Source: Marinobacter sp. ELB17
GTDB lineage: Bacteria; Pseudomonadota; Gammaproteobacteria; Pseudomonadales; Oleiphilaceae
DNA: 56,144 nucleotides
Direction: 5' to 3'
NCBI RefSeq assembly: GCF_000169375.1
Contig: NZ_AAXY01000027.1
Coordinates: forward strand, 1-56,144
Shown: positions 14,180 to 22,005 of the stretch, piece by piece
Layout: every line of letters begins with the position of its first letter
How positions within the stretch are numbered: the stretch's first letter is position 1
Translations under genes and position numbers: made by a program
The notes under the pieces: generated by a model
What the model was told of the DNA's origin: nothing
The model's database searches: none
Seen by the model: the letters and a program-made list of their open reading frames with translations, nothing else

Positions 14180-14345
14180 ATCTGCTGCTCGATAGCCTCG
14201 CGGACGATGTCGCAACCCCCGGCGAACTGCCCGCCGACGTACAAGGTGATCGGTGTTGGCCGACCGGCCGAGCTTGGTCGCGAGTAGCTCGGCATCGAGG
14301 GTAATCCCGCCGTCTGCGATAGTGATCGCTGATGCGGAACAGGAC
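14180..14345 (-). pseudogene. Decayed remnant with a glutaredoxin-4-like piece
   Basis: Between marR and cysJ one frame reads TPITLYVGGQFAGGCDIVRE, closely resembling the tail of CGFS monothiol glutaredoxins (compare QLYIKGEFVGGADIVREMYE in the intact copy at 28163-28480). Just upstream, another frame reads SAITIADGGITLDAELLATK, reminiscent of small DUF6522-type proteins. No single frame connects them and no CGFS site remains, so this is debris from one or two lost genes. It indicates that a glutaredoxin gene once lay next to this marR, as in the second locus. Confidence 0.4.
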
Positions 14346-14954
14346 TCATCGCTGTTCGGCTCCGGTGACAGAACCCTTCACCGTTACGGGTTTGCTCTGG
14401 ATGAAGTTGATGCAGACTCCGTCGAGTTCTTCCAAAAACAGGGGCGCGCTCATGAAACCGCACGCATAAGGCGCCTGTCCGTCCCGGCTGCAGCCGTCGC
14501 TTTCCAGATGTTGACACGACGTGCAGACGCCAAAGCGAGGTTTACATCTCTCTTGCGTCACCTGACCGAGCAAGCGTTGCAACGCGCTGGCGAAGTGGCC
14601 TTGGACACTGGGGGGTAGGGATTCCGCAGCACGGACCAGGGATTCGAAGGGGTCATTCGCGAGAATGCCCCGGGCTTTCTCGGTCAGAACTAGCCGGACA
14701 CTGCGCCTGTCGTCCTCTGACCGTATGCGTGTCAAATAGCCTTGGGTTTCGAGGCTTTTGATTGTCTGTGACGCCGTACCCCGGGTTGTAGCATGGAACG
14801 CGGCGAAGGCGGACGGCGTTTGCGAGAAACGGTTGGCCTGTGCGAAGTATCTGAGCGCCGCCCATTGGGCTGCCGTCAGCCCCTCCGCGAGACCCTCGCC
14901 GGACGCTATGCGTCCCAAGTGAAAGACCAACTCCGCGTTAGCGCGACCGTTCAT
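14346..14954 (-). CDS. MarR-family regulator with a Cys-rich C-terminal tail, putative Fe-S or metal sensor
   Basis: 202 residues. Residues 1-130 are a MarR winged helix with the recognition-helix/wing region TTRGTASQTIKSLETQGYLT (56-75) and RSEDDRRSVRLVLTEKARGI. The tail has six cysteines at 137, 144, 147, 155, 165 and 181 (C-x6-C-x2-C-x7-C-x9-C-x15-C), which could ligate an Fe-S cluster or metal. The ATG at 14954 is preferred over TTG 14999 or ATG 14972: it has GAGGAG 6 nt upstream and aligns with the start of the decayed paralogue at 28881. It is divergent from selO-suf, and palindromes in both control regions are likely its operators. It probably senses Fe-S status and controls the whole island (inference). 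Confidence 0.85.
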   Translation of the reverse strand: MNGRANAELVFHLGRIASGEGLAEGLTAAQWAALRYFAQANRFSQTPSAFAAFHATTRGTASQTIKSLETQGYLTRIRSEDDRRSVRLVLTEKARGILANDPFESLVRAAESLPPSVQGHFASALQRLLGQVTQERCKPRFGVCTSCQHLESDGCSRDGQAPYACGFMSAPLFLEELDGVCINFIQSKPVTVKGSVTGAEQR

Positions 14955-15040
14955 TTCCAGCTCCTCGATCATACTTAATTTGGTGGCGTCTAATTTCAAG
15001 CTCCTAGATCATTCTTACAGAATAGCGTTTAAGAACTATC

Positions 15041-15075
15041 TTAACAAGATTGTAGTTTCGAAGCGAAACCATAAT
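15041..15075 (+). promoter_or_regulatory. Promoter-like module with 23-bp spacer containing operator A
   Basis: TTAACA (15041-15046) and CATAAT (15070-15075) flank a 23-bp spacer that holds the palindrome at 15053-15071. About 75 bp here (15023-15105) aligns with the bolA promoter region read on the minus strand at 28833-28775, with the same 23-bp spacing. The spacing is too long for ordinary sigma70 action, so it may need a distorting activator or another start. Confidence 0.4.
15053..15071. promoter_or_regulatory. Operator A, imperfect palindrome of the MarR regulon
   Basis: TAGTTTCG-AAG-CGAAACCA: the arms match in 7 of 8 positions. Same pattern as sites C and D (consensus TAGTWTCG-NNN-CGAWACTA). 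Confidence 0.6.
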
Positions 15076-15165
15076 ATTGTCGTATTCGTGAAGGGTGTGA
15101 GGCCCTGAACACCTTTGATAGGTCACCTCTTCAATATTTAGACCGTAATGAGATCACGGTCAATA

Positions 15166-15184
15166 CGATAGCGTTTCGATACTA
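15166..15184. promoter_or_regulatory. Operator B, degenerate half-palindrome upstream of the selO -35 box
   Basis: One perfect arm CGATACTA (15177-15184) with a poor partner arm CGATAGCG. It ends 2 bp before the TTGACA of the selO-suf promoter, a position suited to cooperative binding with site C. Confidence 0.35.
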
Positions 15185-15186
15185 TA

Positions 15187-15215
15187 TTGACAAATTCGTT
15201 ATCCACATTTAGTAT
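15187..15215 (+). promoter_or_regulatory. Promoter of the selO-suf operon
   Basis: A perfect TTGACA (15187-15192), a 17-bp spacer and TAGTAT (15210-15215) lie just upstream of the selO ATG at 15247. The -10 box is the first six bases of operator C, so regulator binding should block polymerase directly. Confidence 0.6.
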
Positions 15216-15228
15216 CGTTCCGACACTA
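15210..15228. promoter_or_regulatory. Operator C, palindrome over the selO -10 box
   Basis: TAGTATCG-TTC-CGACACTA: arms match in 7 of 8 positions. It differs from operator D at 28803-28821 by a single base in 19. Confidence 0.65.
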
Positions 15229-15246
15229 ATTAAGGAAAAAAGCGAT

Positions 15247-16767
15247 ATGGGCGCGCTTACCAGACATCAGGAAGAAAGCTTAGTGCCGTCGCGGATGATG
15301 ACGGGAATGTGCTTCGATAACAGCTATGCCCGCCTGCCCGCCGCCTTTTATCAACACTGTGAGCCCCTGCCAGTGGCGGCACCAGAATTGCTCGTACTGA
15401 ACAAACCCCTGGCGGGGGAGTTGGGGATGGATGATTCAGGCTTGATGGCAAATAGCGATCATTTAACGCAACTGTTTGCCGGTAACCGGTTGCCGATGGA
15501 TGCACAGCCACTGGCCATGGCCTATGCCGGGCACCAGTTTGGCCAGTTTGTGCCGCAACTGGGAGACGACCGGGCGATTCTTCTGGGTGAGGTTATCGAC
15601 CGCTGCCAACAGCGCCGTGACCTGCAACTGAAGGGCGCCGGTCGGACACCGTTTGCAAGGAGTGGAGATGGCCGTTCGCCGCTAGGACCGGCACTACGTG
15701 AATATCTGGTGAGTGAGGCGATGCATGCGCTGGGTGTTCCCACTACCCGGGCACTGGCGTTGACGACAACCGGCGAAAAGATATACCGCCAGGGTACGGA
15801 GGCGGCAGCCGTGCTGGCAAGAGTGGCCAGCTGCCATATTCGGGTAGGTACTTTTGAATATTTTGCCCGGCGTCAACAGTGGCAGCCATTAAGGCAGCTG
15901 GCTGATTACAGCATTGCCCGCATGGCCCCCGAATTGATGGTCGACCCCGATCCGTATCTCGCTCTGTTGCGCCTGATGGTAGCGCGGCAGGCAAAGCTGG
16001 TCGCACACTGGGTGAGTCTGGGGTTTGTTCATGGGGTGATGAACACCGACAACATGTCTCTGGCCGGTGAAACCCTGAATTATAGCTCCTGCGCCTTCCT
16101 TGACCATTACGACCCCGATGCGGTGTTCAGCTCGATCGACATCACCGGCCGGTACGCATACAACAGCCAGGGTTTCGCGGCGCAATGGAACCTTGCTCGC
16201 CTGGCCGAGGCTCTGCTTGCACTTTTCGAGGGGCCAGAATCCCAGGCCGTGGCCCGGACCTCGCGGGCGGTGCAGGAGTTTTGGCCAATGTACGAAGAAC
16301 ATCTGCTGAACCTGATGCGGGCCCGCCTTGGCCTGGAGGCTGTGATGCCGACGGACCGTCAGCTGGTTCAGGATCTGCGGCAGCTGTTGGCCCTGCAGAA
16401 AGTGGATTACCACACTTTTTTCCTGAAACTGGCAGAGGATGTGGAGGGCGGCGGTATCACTGCGGGGCTTTTCGGTGCTGATGCCGGTGATTATCTGAAC
16501 TGGTACCGGCGTTGGCATCTCAGGCTGACACTGACCGGCCGCAGCTCTCGCCAGTGTGCGGATGCTATGGCTACTGCAAATCCTGTGGTTATACCACGCA
16601 ATCATCTGGTAGAACACGCCATCCGGCGGGCCCACGAGGGAGATTTCAGTGAGTTCCACCAACTTCTGGAGGCTGTCACCCGGCCGTTCGAGATGCCGGC
16701 AGACGCTCGGTATCTGCAGCCACCCAAGCCGGAGGAGGTTTTACGCAGCACGCTTTGTGGCACTTGA
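15247..16767 (+). CDS. SelO-family protein adenylyltransferase-like pseudokinase, possibly inactive
   Basis: 506 residues. SelO proteins are pseudokinases that transfer AMP to protein hydroxyls and influence redox proteins such as glutaredoxins. Family features: MAYAGHQFGQFVPQLGDDRA (91-110), LQLKGAGRTPFARSGDGRSP (126-145, nucleotide lysine K129), REYLVSEAMHALGVPTTRAL, and HGVMNTDNM (262-270). The metal-binding DYGPF segment is changed to LNYSSCAF (N278 in place of the expected Asp), which may abolish catalysis. The tail ends LCGT, with a cysteine near the C-terminus as is usual for the family. ATG 15247 is chosen because AAGGA lies upstream; an earlier frame start overlaps the promoter. First gene of the suf operon. 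Confidence 0.85.
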   Translation: MGALTRHQEESLVPSRMMTGMCFDNSYARLPAAFYQHCEPLPVAAPELLVLNKPLAGELGMDDSGLMANSDHLTQLFAGNRLPMDAQPLAMAYAGHQFGQFVPQLGDDRAILLGEVIDRCQQRRDLQLKGAGRTPFARSGDGRSPLGPALREYLVSEAMHALGVPTTRALALTTTGEKIYRQGTEAAAVLARVASCHIRVGTFEYFARRQQWQPLRQLADYSIARMAPELMVDPDPYLALLRLMVARQAKLVAHWVSLGFVHGVMNTDNMSLAGETLNYSSCAFLDHYDPDAVFSSIDITGRYAYNSQGFAAQWNLARLAEALLALFEGPESQAVARTSRAVQEFWPMYEEHLLNLMRARLGLEAVMPTDRQLVQDLRQLLALQKVDYHTFFLKLAEDVEGGGITAGLFGADAGDYLNWYRRWHLRLTLTGRSSRQCADAMATANPVVIPRNHLVEHAIRRAHEGDFSEFHQLLEAVTRPFEMPADARYLQPPKPEEVLRSTLCGT

Positions 16768-16905
16768 GACGGTTTTTTCGTGGGTCCGCGAGGGAGTGTT
16801 GTCTCCAGTTTATGGGGTTAAAGCGATGGTGACATTGGGTATTAAATCAAAACCGCAAAAACCAAGGCTCTTGGAGCCTTCAATGAAAGATAAGGAGTGA
16901 CGATC

Positions 16906-18354
16906 ATGGCGACCACCGATAAAGAAGTGAACGAGCTGGTCAAGCGGGAATACGAACACGGTTTCGTAACTGAGATTGAATCCGACACTTTCGAACCTGG
17001 ATTGAACGAAGACGTGATTGCCCGCCTTTCCGGCCTTAAGAAAGAGCCGGAATGGATGCTTGAGTGGCGGCTGAAGGCTTATCGTCGTTGGCTGGAAATG
17101 GATGAGCCGAACTGGGCGCACGTGGGTTACCCAAAAATTGACTACAACTCAATTTCCTATTATTCCGCGCCCAAGCGCAAAGAAGACATGCTCCAGAGCC
17201 TGGACGAAGTGGACCCGGAGCTACTCAGAACCTACGAAAAACTGGGCATCCCCCTGCACGAGCGTGAACAGCTGGCAGGCGTGGCGGTCGATGCCGTGTT
17301 TGACTCAGTTTCAGTAGCGACAACGTTCAAAGAACCACTCGCCAAAGCAGGCGTGATTTTCTGCTCCATGTCCGAAGCCATTCAGGAACACCCGGAGCTG
17401 GTAAAAAAATATCTGGGCTCTGTCGTTCCGGCGGGTGACAACTTCTTTGCCGGCCTGAACTCTGCGGTCTTCTCCGACGGCACCTTCGTGTACATACCGA
17501 AAGGCGTGCGTTGCCCCATGGAGCTGTCTACCTATTTCCGCATCAACGCAGCCAATACTGGGCAGTTTGAACGCACCCTGATCATCGCTGAAGACAGCAG
17601 CTACGTCAGCTATTTGGAAGGCTGCACTGCTCCTATGCGGGATGAAAATCAGCTCCACGCAGCTGTGGTCGAACTGGTGGCCCTGGACGACGCCCAGATC
17701 AAGTACTCCACCGTCCAGAACTGGTATCCGGGCGATGAAAACGGCAAGGGCGGCATCTTCAACTTCGTCACCAAACGTGGCGCTGCCATCGGCAAAAACT
17801 CCAAGATTTCCTGGACTCAGGTAGAAACCGGCTCTGCCGTTACCTGGAAGTATCCGAGCTGCATCCTTCGGGGCGAAAACAGCGTTGGCGAATTCTACTC
17901 CGTGGCGCTGACCAACAATTACCAGCAGGCCGACACTGGCACCAAGATGATCCACCTGGGCAAGAACACGTCCAGCACCATCATCGCCAAAGGGATTTCT
18001 GCCAGTAACAGCTCGAACGCCTATCGTGGCCTGGTGAAGTTTGGCCCAGGCGCAGAGGGTGCGCGCAACTTTACCCAGTGCGATTCGCTGCTGATTGGCG
18101 ACCGCTGCGGTGCGCATACCTTCCCGTACATCGAGAGCAAAAATAAATCGGGCATCATCGAGCATGAAGCCACGACCTCCAAGATCAGCGACGAACAAAT
18201 GTTCCTTTGTCGCCAGCGTGGGATCAACCCTGAACAGGCCGTTTCGATGATTGTCAACGGCTTCTGTAAGGAGGTGTTCAAGGAACTGCCGATGGAGTTC
18301 GCCGTTGAAGCTGGCAAATTACTTGAGGTGAGCCTTGAAGGCTCTGTCGGTTAA
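16906..18354 (+). CDS. sufB: Fe-S cluster assembly scaffold subunit SufB
   Basis: 482 residues, normal length. With SufC and SufD it forms the SufBC2D scaffold on which clusters are built under stress. Conserved stretches: SYLEGCTAPMRDENQLHAAV, KYSTVQNWYPGDENGKGGIF, SWTQVETGSAVTWKYPSCIL and the late cysteine in GARNFTQCDSLLIGDRCGAH. AAGGAG lies 8 nt before this ATG (a GTG nine bases earlier is less likely). Gene order selO-sufB-sufC-sufD-sufA, with gaps of 12-140 bp, indicates one operon. Protein style is gammaproteobacterial. Confidence 0.97.
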   Translation: MATTDKEVNELVKREYEHGFVTEIESDTFEPGLNEDVIARLSGLKKEPEWMLEWRLKAYRRWLEMDEPNWAHVGYPKIDYNSISYYSAPKRKEDMLQSLDEVDPELLRTYEKLGIPLHEREQLAGVAVDAVFDSVSVATTFKEPLAKAGVIFCSMSEAIQEHPELVKKYLGSVVPAGDNFFAGLNSAVFSDGTFVYIPKGVRCPMELSTYFRINAANTGQFERTLIIAEDSSYVSYLEGCTAPMRDENQLHAAVVELVALDDAQIKYSTVQNWYPGDENGKGGIFNFVTKRGAAIGKNSKISWTQVETGSAVTWKYPSCILRGENSVGEFYSVALTNNYQQADTGTKMIHLGKNTSSTIIAKGISASNSSNAYRGLVKFGPGAEGARNFTQCDSLLIGDRCGAHTFPYIESKNKSGIIEHEATTSKISDEQMFLCRQRGINPEQAVSMIVNGFCKEVFKELPMEFAVEAGKLLEVSLEGSVG

Positions 18355-18389
18355 AAACAGAATTTCAGATTACAGAGAGAAACCAATAC

Positions 18390-19154
18390 ATGTTGAACAT
18401 CAAAAATCTGCACGCGTCCGTTGGGGGTGAAGAAATCCTCAAGGGCATCAACCTGGAAATTAAAGCCGGGGAAATTCACGCCATTATGGGCCCCAATGGC
18501 TCAGGTAAAAGCACCTTGTCACAGGTGCTGGCAGGCAGTGAAACCTTTGAAGTCACCGAGGGTGAAGTCACCTTCAACGGTGAAAATCTGCTGGACCTAA
18601 AAACCGAAGAAAGGGCCCGTGAAGGCGTTTTCCTGGCGTTTCAGTACCCGGTAGAGATTCCAGGCGTCAGCAACCTGCAGTTCCTGCGTACCGCCGTCAA
18701 TTCCATGCGCGGCCACCGTGGCGAGCCGGAGATGAATGCGGCTGAGTTTATGAAGCATGCGAGGGAAGTGTCCATGCAAGTCGATCTGGACCCAGCCTTC
18801 CTTAAGCGCGGCGTAAACGAGGGCTTCTCCGGTGGCGAGAAGAAGCGCAACGAGATTTTGCAGGCGCTGCTGCTTCAACCGAAGCTGGCCATTCTGGACG
18901 AAACCGATTCCGGGCTGGACATCGATGCGCTGCACGTGGTTTCCGACGGTGTCAACGCCCTGCGCGCTAAAGACCGGGCCATCTTGATGGTGACTCACTA
19001 CCAGCGCCTGCTGAACCACATTGTGCCGGACTATGTTCACGTTCTGGCCGATGGAAAAATTGTCAAATCCGGCGGACGCGAGCTGGCCTATGAGCTTGAA
19101 GAGCGCGGTTACGGCTGGCTCAACGTGAAAGACAAAGAAGCCACAGCCAGCTAA
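18390..19154 (+). CDS. sufC: Fe-S assembly ATPase SufC
   Basis: 254 residues. ABC-type ATPase of the SufBC2D complex. Walker A GPNGSGKSTL, the SufC-type signature FSGGEKKRNEILQALLLQP, Walker B LAILDETDSGLDIDAL and the switch histidine in MVTHYQRLL are all present, so it should be active. Starts 35 bp after sufB and 12 bp before sufD. Confidence 0.97.
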   Translation: MLNIKNLHASVGGEEILKGINLEIKAGEIHAIMGPNGSGKSTLSQVLAGSETFEVTEGEVTFNGENLLDLKTEERAREGVFLAFQYPVEIPGVSNLQFLRTAVNSMRGHRGEPEMNAAEFMKHAREVSMQVDLDPAFLKRGVNEGFSGGEKKRNEILQALLLQPKLAILDETDSGLDIDALHVVSDGVNALRAKDRAILMVTHYQRLLNHIVPDYVHVLADGKIVKSGGRELAYELEERGYGWLNVKDKEATAS

Positions 19155-19166
19155 GGAGGCCACCGA

Positions 19167-20453
19167 ATGAAGTCAGCACCCACGCTTTCCCGCGTCTTTC
19201 TTGAGCCAGCCGGCAACTACCTGCCCGGGCCTTTGCTCGAATTGCGCAAACAAAAGGGCACGGCTCTGGTGGATATGCCATTGCCGACCCGTAAAACCGA
19301 GAACTGGAAGTATTCCGTCCGCCACCTAAAGCTGTCGGATGAGCTTGCCGTTGCCCTCCCCTCCCTTGGCAAGGAAGGCACCAGCCTGTCCATGGCTGGA
19401 TACCGCGTGGTTTTTCGCAACGGCGTAATGGTTCCGGAAGCCAGCGACTTTCCGGATTTTAACGGCATTCGTATTCAGCGGTTCTGCGACCTTGACGACC
19501 AGGACGCCGCTGCGCTGGCAGAACGCCTGGACAACACGTTAGACAGCCAAACCGTGCAGATGGCCCGGCTTAACTCCGCCCGGTTTGAGGATGGCCTGTT
19601 TATCCAGCTCGACAAAGAAGCCGTTCTCGACCAGCCGCTGTTTATCATCCATGAAGTTACCGCTTCGTCGGTAGGTTCCGCCTATCCGCGGATTTACGTC
19701 GATGCGGCAAGGCACAGCCAGATGACGCTGGTAGAAGAGTACATGTCCAGCGGTAGTGAGCCTGTGATGGTCAACACCGTCACTGAATTTTTTCTGGCGG
19801 AAGGTGCCCGGATAACCAGCGTGAGGCTTACTCTGGAAGGCGAAAGCGTTCAGCACATCGGGGCAACGGGTGTTCGCCAGGCGACCGCCTCGCGTTTTGA
19901 AAGCCATTGCGTTGGCTTTGGCGGCCCGCTGCGTCGGCACGATCTGCAGGTGCGTCTTGAAGGTGAAGGCGCCGAGTGCAAACTGAACGGTGTCGTGGTC
20001 ACTCAGGGCAAACAGCACTACGACAACCACACGTCAATCGAGCACATAGCAGCCCATTGCGACAGCGAAGAAACCTATCGCAACATCGCTGCCGGCCAGT
20101 CTCATGCGATTTTCAATGGGCGCATCCATATTCATCAGGATGCCCAGAAATCCAACGCCAATATGAGCAACAAGAATCTGTTGCTCTCAACCGGCGCAGA
20201 AATCGACACCAAGCCCGAGCTGGAAATTTACGCCGACGACGTAAAATGCGCCCACGGCGCCACCATTGGCCAGCTCAATAAAACCTCGTTGTTTTACCTG
20301 GTTTCCCGTGGTGTCGGTCGTCGCGAAGCCAACACGTTGTTGACCATCGCATTTATCAACGAGTTGGTTGAACAGATTCCCGTTGAAGCGGTTCGAGAAG
20401 CCGTGCAGCTTCGGCTGAATGACTTTTTCAATCAAACGTTTCAGGAGGCGTGA
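19167..20453 (+). CDS. sufD: Fe-S assembly protein SufD
   Basis: 428 residues, normal length; SufB-like beta-helix partner of the scaffold. Family landmarks: LPTRKTENWKYS at the N-terminus, LNGVVVTQGKQHYDNHTSIE, GRIHIHQDAQKSNANMSNKN and the conserved KCAHGATIGQL. AAGGAGG lies before the ATG. Its stop overlaps a short open frame that looks like the last codons of a deleted sufS (see 20452-20499). Confidence 0.96.
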   Translation: MKSAPTLSRVFLEPAGNYLPGPLLELRKQKGTALVDMPLPTRKTENWKYSVRHLKLSDELAVALPSLGKEGTSLSMAGYRVVFRNGVMVPEASDFPDFNGIRIQRFCDLDDQDAAALAERLDNTLDSQTVQMARLNSARFEDGLFIQLDKEAVLDQPLFIIHEVTASSVGSAYPRIYVDAARHSQMTLVEEYMSSGSEPVMVNTVTEFFLAEGARITSVRLTLEGESVQHIGATGVRQATASRFESHCVGFGGPLRRHDLQVRLEGEGAECKLNGVVVTQGKQHYDNHTSIEHIAAHCDSEETYRNIAAGQSHAIFNGRIHIHQDAQKSNANMSNKNLLLSTGAEIDTKPELEIYADDVKCAHGATIGQLNKTSLFYLVSRGVGRREANTLLTIAFINELVEQIPVEAVREAVQLRLNDFFNQTFQEA

Positions 20454-20499
20454 GCCGTTATTCACGGCCCTGCAGAAAATCCAGCGTCTTTTTGCCTGA
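20452..20499 (+). pseudogene. Possible last 15 codons of a deleted cysteine desulfurase (sufS)
   Basis: Immediately after sufD a frame reads EPLFTALQKIQRLFA before TGA, resembling the amphipathic C-terminal helix that closes SufS/CsdA cysteine desulfurases (ALxxIxxLF). In many gammaproteobacterial operons sufS follows sufD directly. The rest of the gene, including the PLP lysine and catalytic cysteine, is absent. The scrap is too short for certainty. Confidence 0.35.
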
Positions 20500-20512
20500 T
20501 GGAGGTGGAACC

Positions 20513-20866
20513 ATGACAACCGAAGTATTCACACCAACCGTTGCCGTCACTATGACGCCGAGTGCGGTCACACATGTGCGTAAACAAGTAGACAAGCAAC
20601 CGGAAGCCAAAGGCATTCGCCTAGCCATTCGGAAGAGCGGTTGCTCCGGGTTCAAATATGAAACCCAATGGGCCGAGGATGTCGCAGCGGACGACAAAGT
20701 TTTCCACATTGACGGTGTCGATGTTTACGTCAAAGAGGAGCACCTGGCGTTGGTCAACGGGATCGAAATCGATTTCGTGACGGAAGGCGTGAACTCCGTG
20801 TTCCTGTTCCGCAATCCGAATGCCACCGCTGAGTGCGGTTGCGGGGAAAGTTTCACCGTCTTTTAA
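20513..20866 (+). CDS. A-type Fe-S carrier (SufA/IscA family)
   Basis: 117 residues. It accepts clusters from the Suf scaffold and hands them to apoproteins. The three conserved cysteines are present in KSGCSGFKYE and in NATAECGCGESF near the C-terminus. ATG 20513 is chosen because GGAGGTGG lies 4 nt upstream and the longer frame starts within the preceding gene remnant. Position after sufBCD favours SufA-like function; it differs clearly from the ErpA at 23147-23500. Confidence 0.92.
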   Translation: MTTEVFTPTVAVTMTPSAVTHVRKQVDKQPEAKGIRLAIRKSGCSGFKYETQWAEDVAADDKVFHIDGVDVYVKEEHLALVNGIEIDFVTEGVNSVFLFRNPNATAECGCGESFTVF

Positions 20867-20893
20867 TTGACATCAAACAAGGCCCGATAAGGC

Positions 20894-20998
20894 ATGCAAG
20901 ACCGTGAAGTGGTCCTGACCAAACGCGAGGTAGACGCTCGACGGGTGCTGACAGTGTGTCAAGAGCTTCCCTCATTTCCACAGTGCCTGAGGACGTAA
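20894..20998 (+). pseudogene. Remnant resembling a SufT N-terminus
   Basis: ATG 20894 opens a 34-codon frame starting MQDREVVLTKREVDARRV. This resembles the beginning of free-standing SufT proteins (RE-V-LTREVDARRVPDG), after which the frame loses similarity and stops. Two further short frames up to 21128 (MTCNKPEHIKDEIWD, then KECKTNRLKRRRE) could not be assigned. The 20867-21128 gap is best seen as decayed DNA between sufA and the fusion gene. Confidence 0.3.
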
Positions 20999-21128
20999 CG
21001 ATGACTTGCAACAAGCCCGAGCATATTAAAGACGAGATCTGGGATTAACACTCGAGCTGGCTGGATCTTGTAAGCAAAGAGTGTAAAACCAACCGGCTCA
21101 AGCGCCGGCGTGAAAACGCAGAACACGA

Positions 21129-21172
21129 GGGGTATAGCTCGTGAACATTAGGGGTATAGCTCGTGAACATTA
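21129..21172 (+). repeat. Perfect 22-bp tandem duplication covering the start of the NfuA-SufT fusion gene
   Basis: The 22 bases 21129-21150 are repeated exactly at 21151-21172. The unit begins GGGGTATAGCTCGTG and includes a GTG start codon with its purine-rich leader. Only the second GTG (21163) opens the long frame; the first reaches a stop after ten codons. Confidence 0.85.
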
Positions 21173-22005
21173 ATGCTGAAGTAACACCAGAAGCCCATGA
21201 TTTCCTGATGTCCTTGCTTGCAAAGCAGGAAGTGCCTGGAATGACGGTGCGTGTTTATATGGAGAAGGGTGGCACTCAGAATGCCCAGACCTGCCTGGCC
21301 TTCTGCCCGCCCGGCGAAGAGTCAACCAAAGATATCAGAAAAGAGTTTGGTGACCTGATCCTCTATTTCGAAGCGGCGAGCGTGCCCTATCTCCAGGACA
21401 TGCAGATCGGCCTTGATGAAGAGGATGGTCTTCAGACCCCAACGATCAAGGCACCGAACTCGAAAAAACCGGAAAAGCCGCCCAAAACATTCGTTTTGTC
21501 AGAAGACTGCAGTGCCCTAAAGGTACCCTCCGGTGAGTCTGTCACGCTTACGCAGGGAGCGTCTGTCTCGATAACCCAGGCGCTCGGCGGCAGCTACACC
21601 GTTAACCACCAGGGCAATCTGTATCGACTGTCACCAGAAGTTACCCAGAAGCTGGGCTTTCAGTCAGACGCCATCGTGTTCGAGCCCCCTGAGGATGGGC
21701 AAATCAGTGATCAGCAATGCTGGGATGCGATGCGACTGGTCTATGACCCGGAAATTCCGGTGAATGTTGTCGGTCTGGGTCTCATCTATAAACTGGATAT
21801 TGACCAGGACAAGCATTTTGTGTTTGTTGAAATGACCCTGACGTCGGCGGGCTGTGGAATGGGCACCATTATTGCCGGCGACGTGAAAGACAAGTTATTG
21901 CAGGTTCCGAATGTCAAAGACGGCAAGGTGGATGTTGTGTTTGATCCGCCCTGGAGCTACGACAACCTGGAGGAGGAAGCGCGGCTGGAGTTAGGGCTGA
22001 TCTGA
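21163..22005 (+). CDS. Fusion of NfuA N-terminal (degenerate A-type) domain with SufT/DUF59 domain
   Basis: 280 residues. Residues 1-100 match the NfuA N-domain (AHDFLMSLLAKQEVPGMTVR, SVPYLQDMQI, TIKAPNSK), the part that targets Nfu to client apoproteins and resembles A-type carriers without the full ligand set. Residues about 105-175 match the SufT-specific front part (SVSITQALGGSYTV). Residues 185-280 are the DUF59/MIP18 fold (MRLVYDPEIPVNVVGLGLIY, conserved cysteine in TSAGCGMG, DPPWSYD). The usual NfuA C-terminal CxxC domain is replaced. It probably delivers clusters to target enzymes. GTG start with GAGGGG upstream lies in a 22-bp duplication. Confidence 0.85.
   Translation: MNINAEVTPEAHDFLMSLLAKQEVPGMTVRVYMEKGGTQNAQTCLAFCPPGEESTKDIRKEFGDLILYFEAASVPYLQDMQIGLDEEDGLQTPTIKAPNSKKPEKPPKTFVLSEDCSALKVPSGESVTLTQGASVSITQALGGSYTVNHQGNLYRLSPEVTQKLGFQSDAIVFEPPEDGQISDQQCWDAMRLVYDPEIPVNVVGLGLIYKLDIDQDKHFVFVEMTLTSAGCGMGTIIAGDVKDKLLQVPNVKDGKVDVVFDPPWSYDNLEEEARLELGLI

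Noticed and set aside
15000..15246. Riboswitch or IscR-type binding region upstream of selO-suf
   Set aside because: No structured RNA with a terminator stem is visible and the palindromes do not look like IscR sites; they fit a MarR operator family better.
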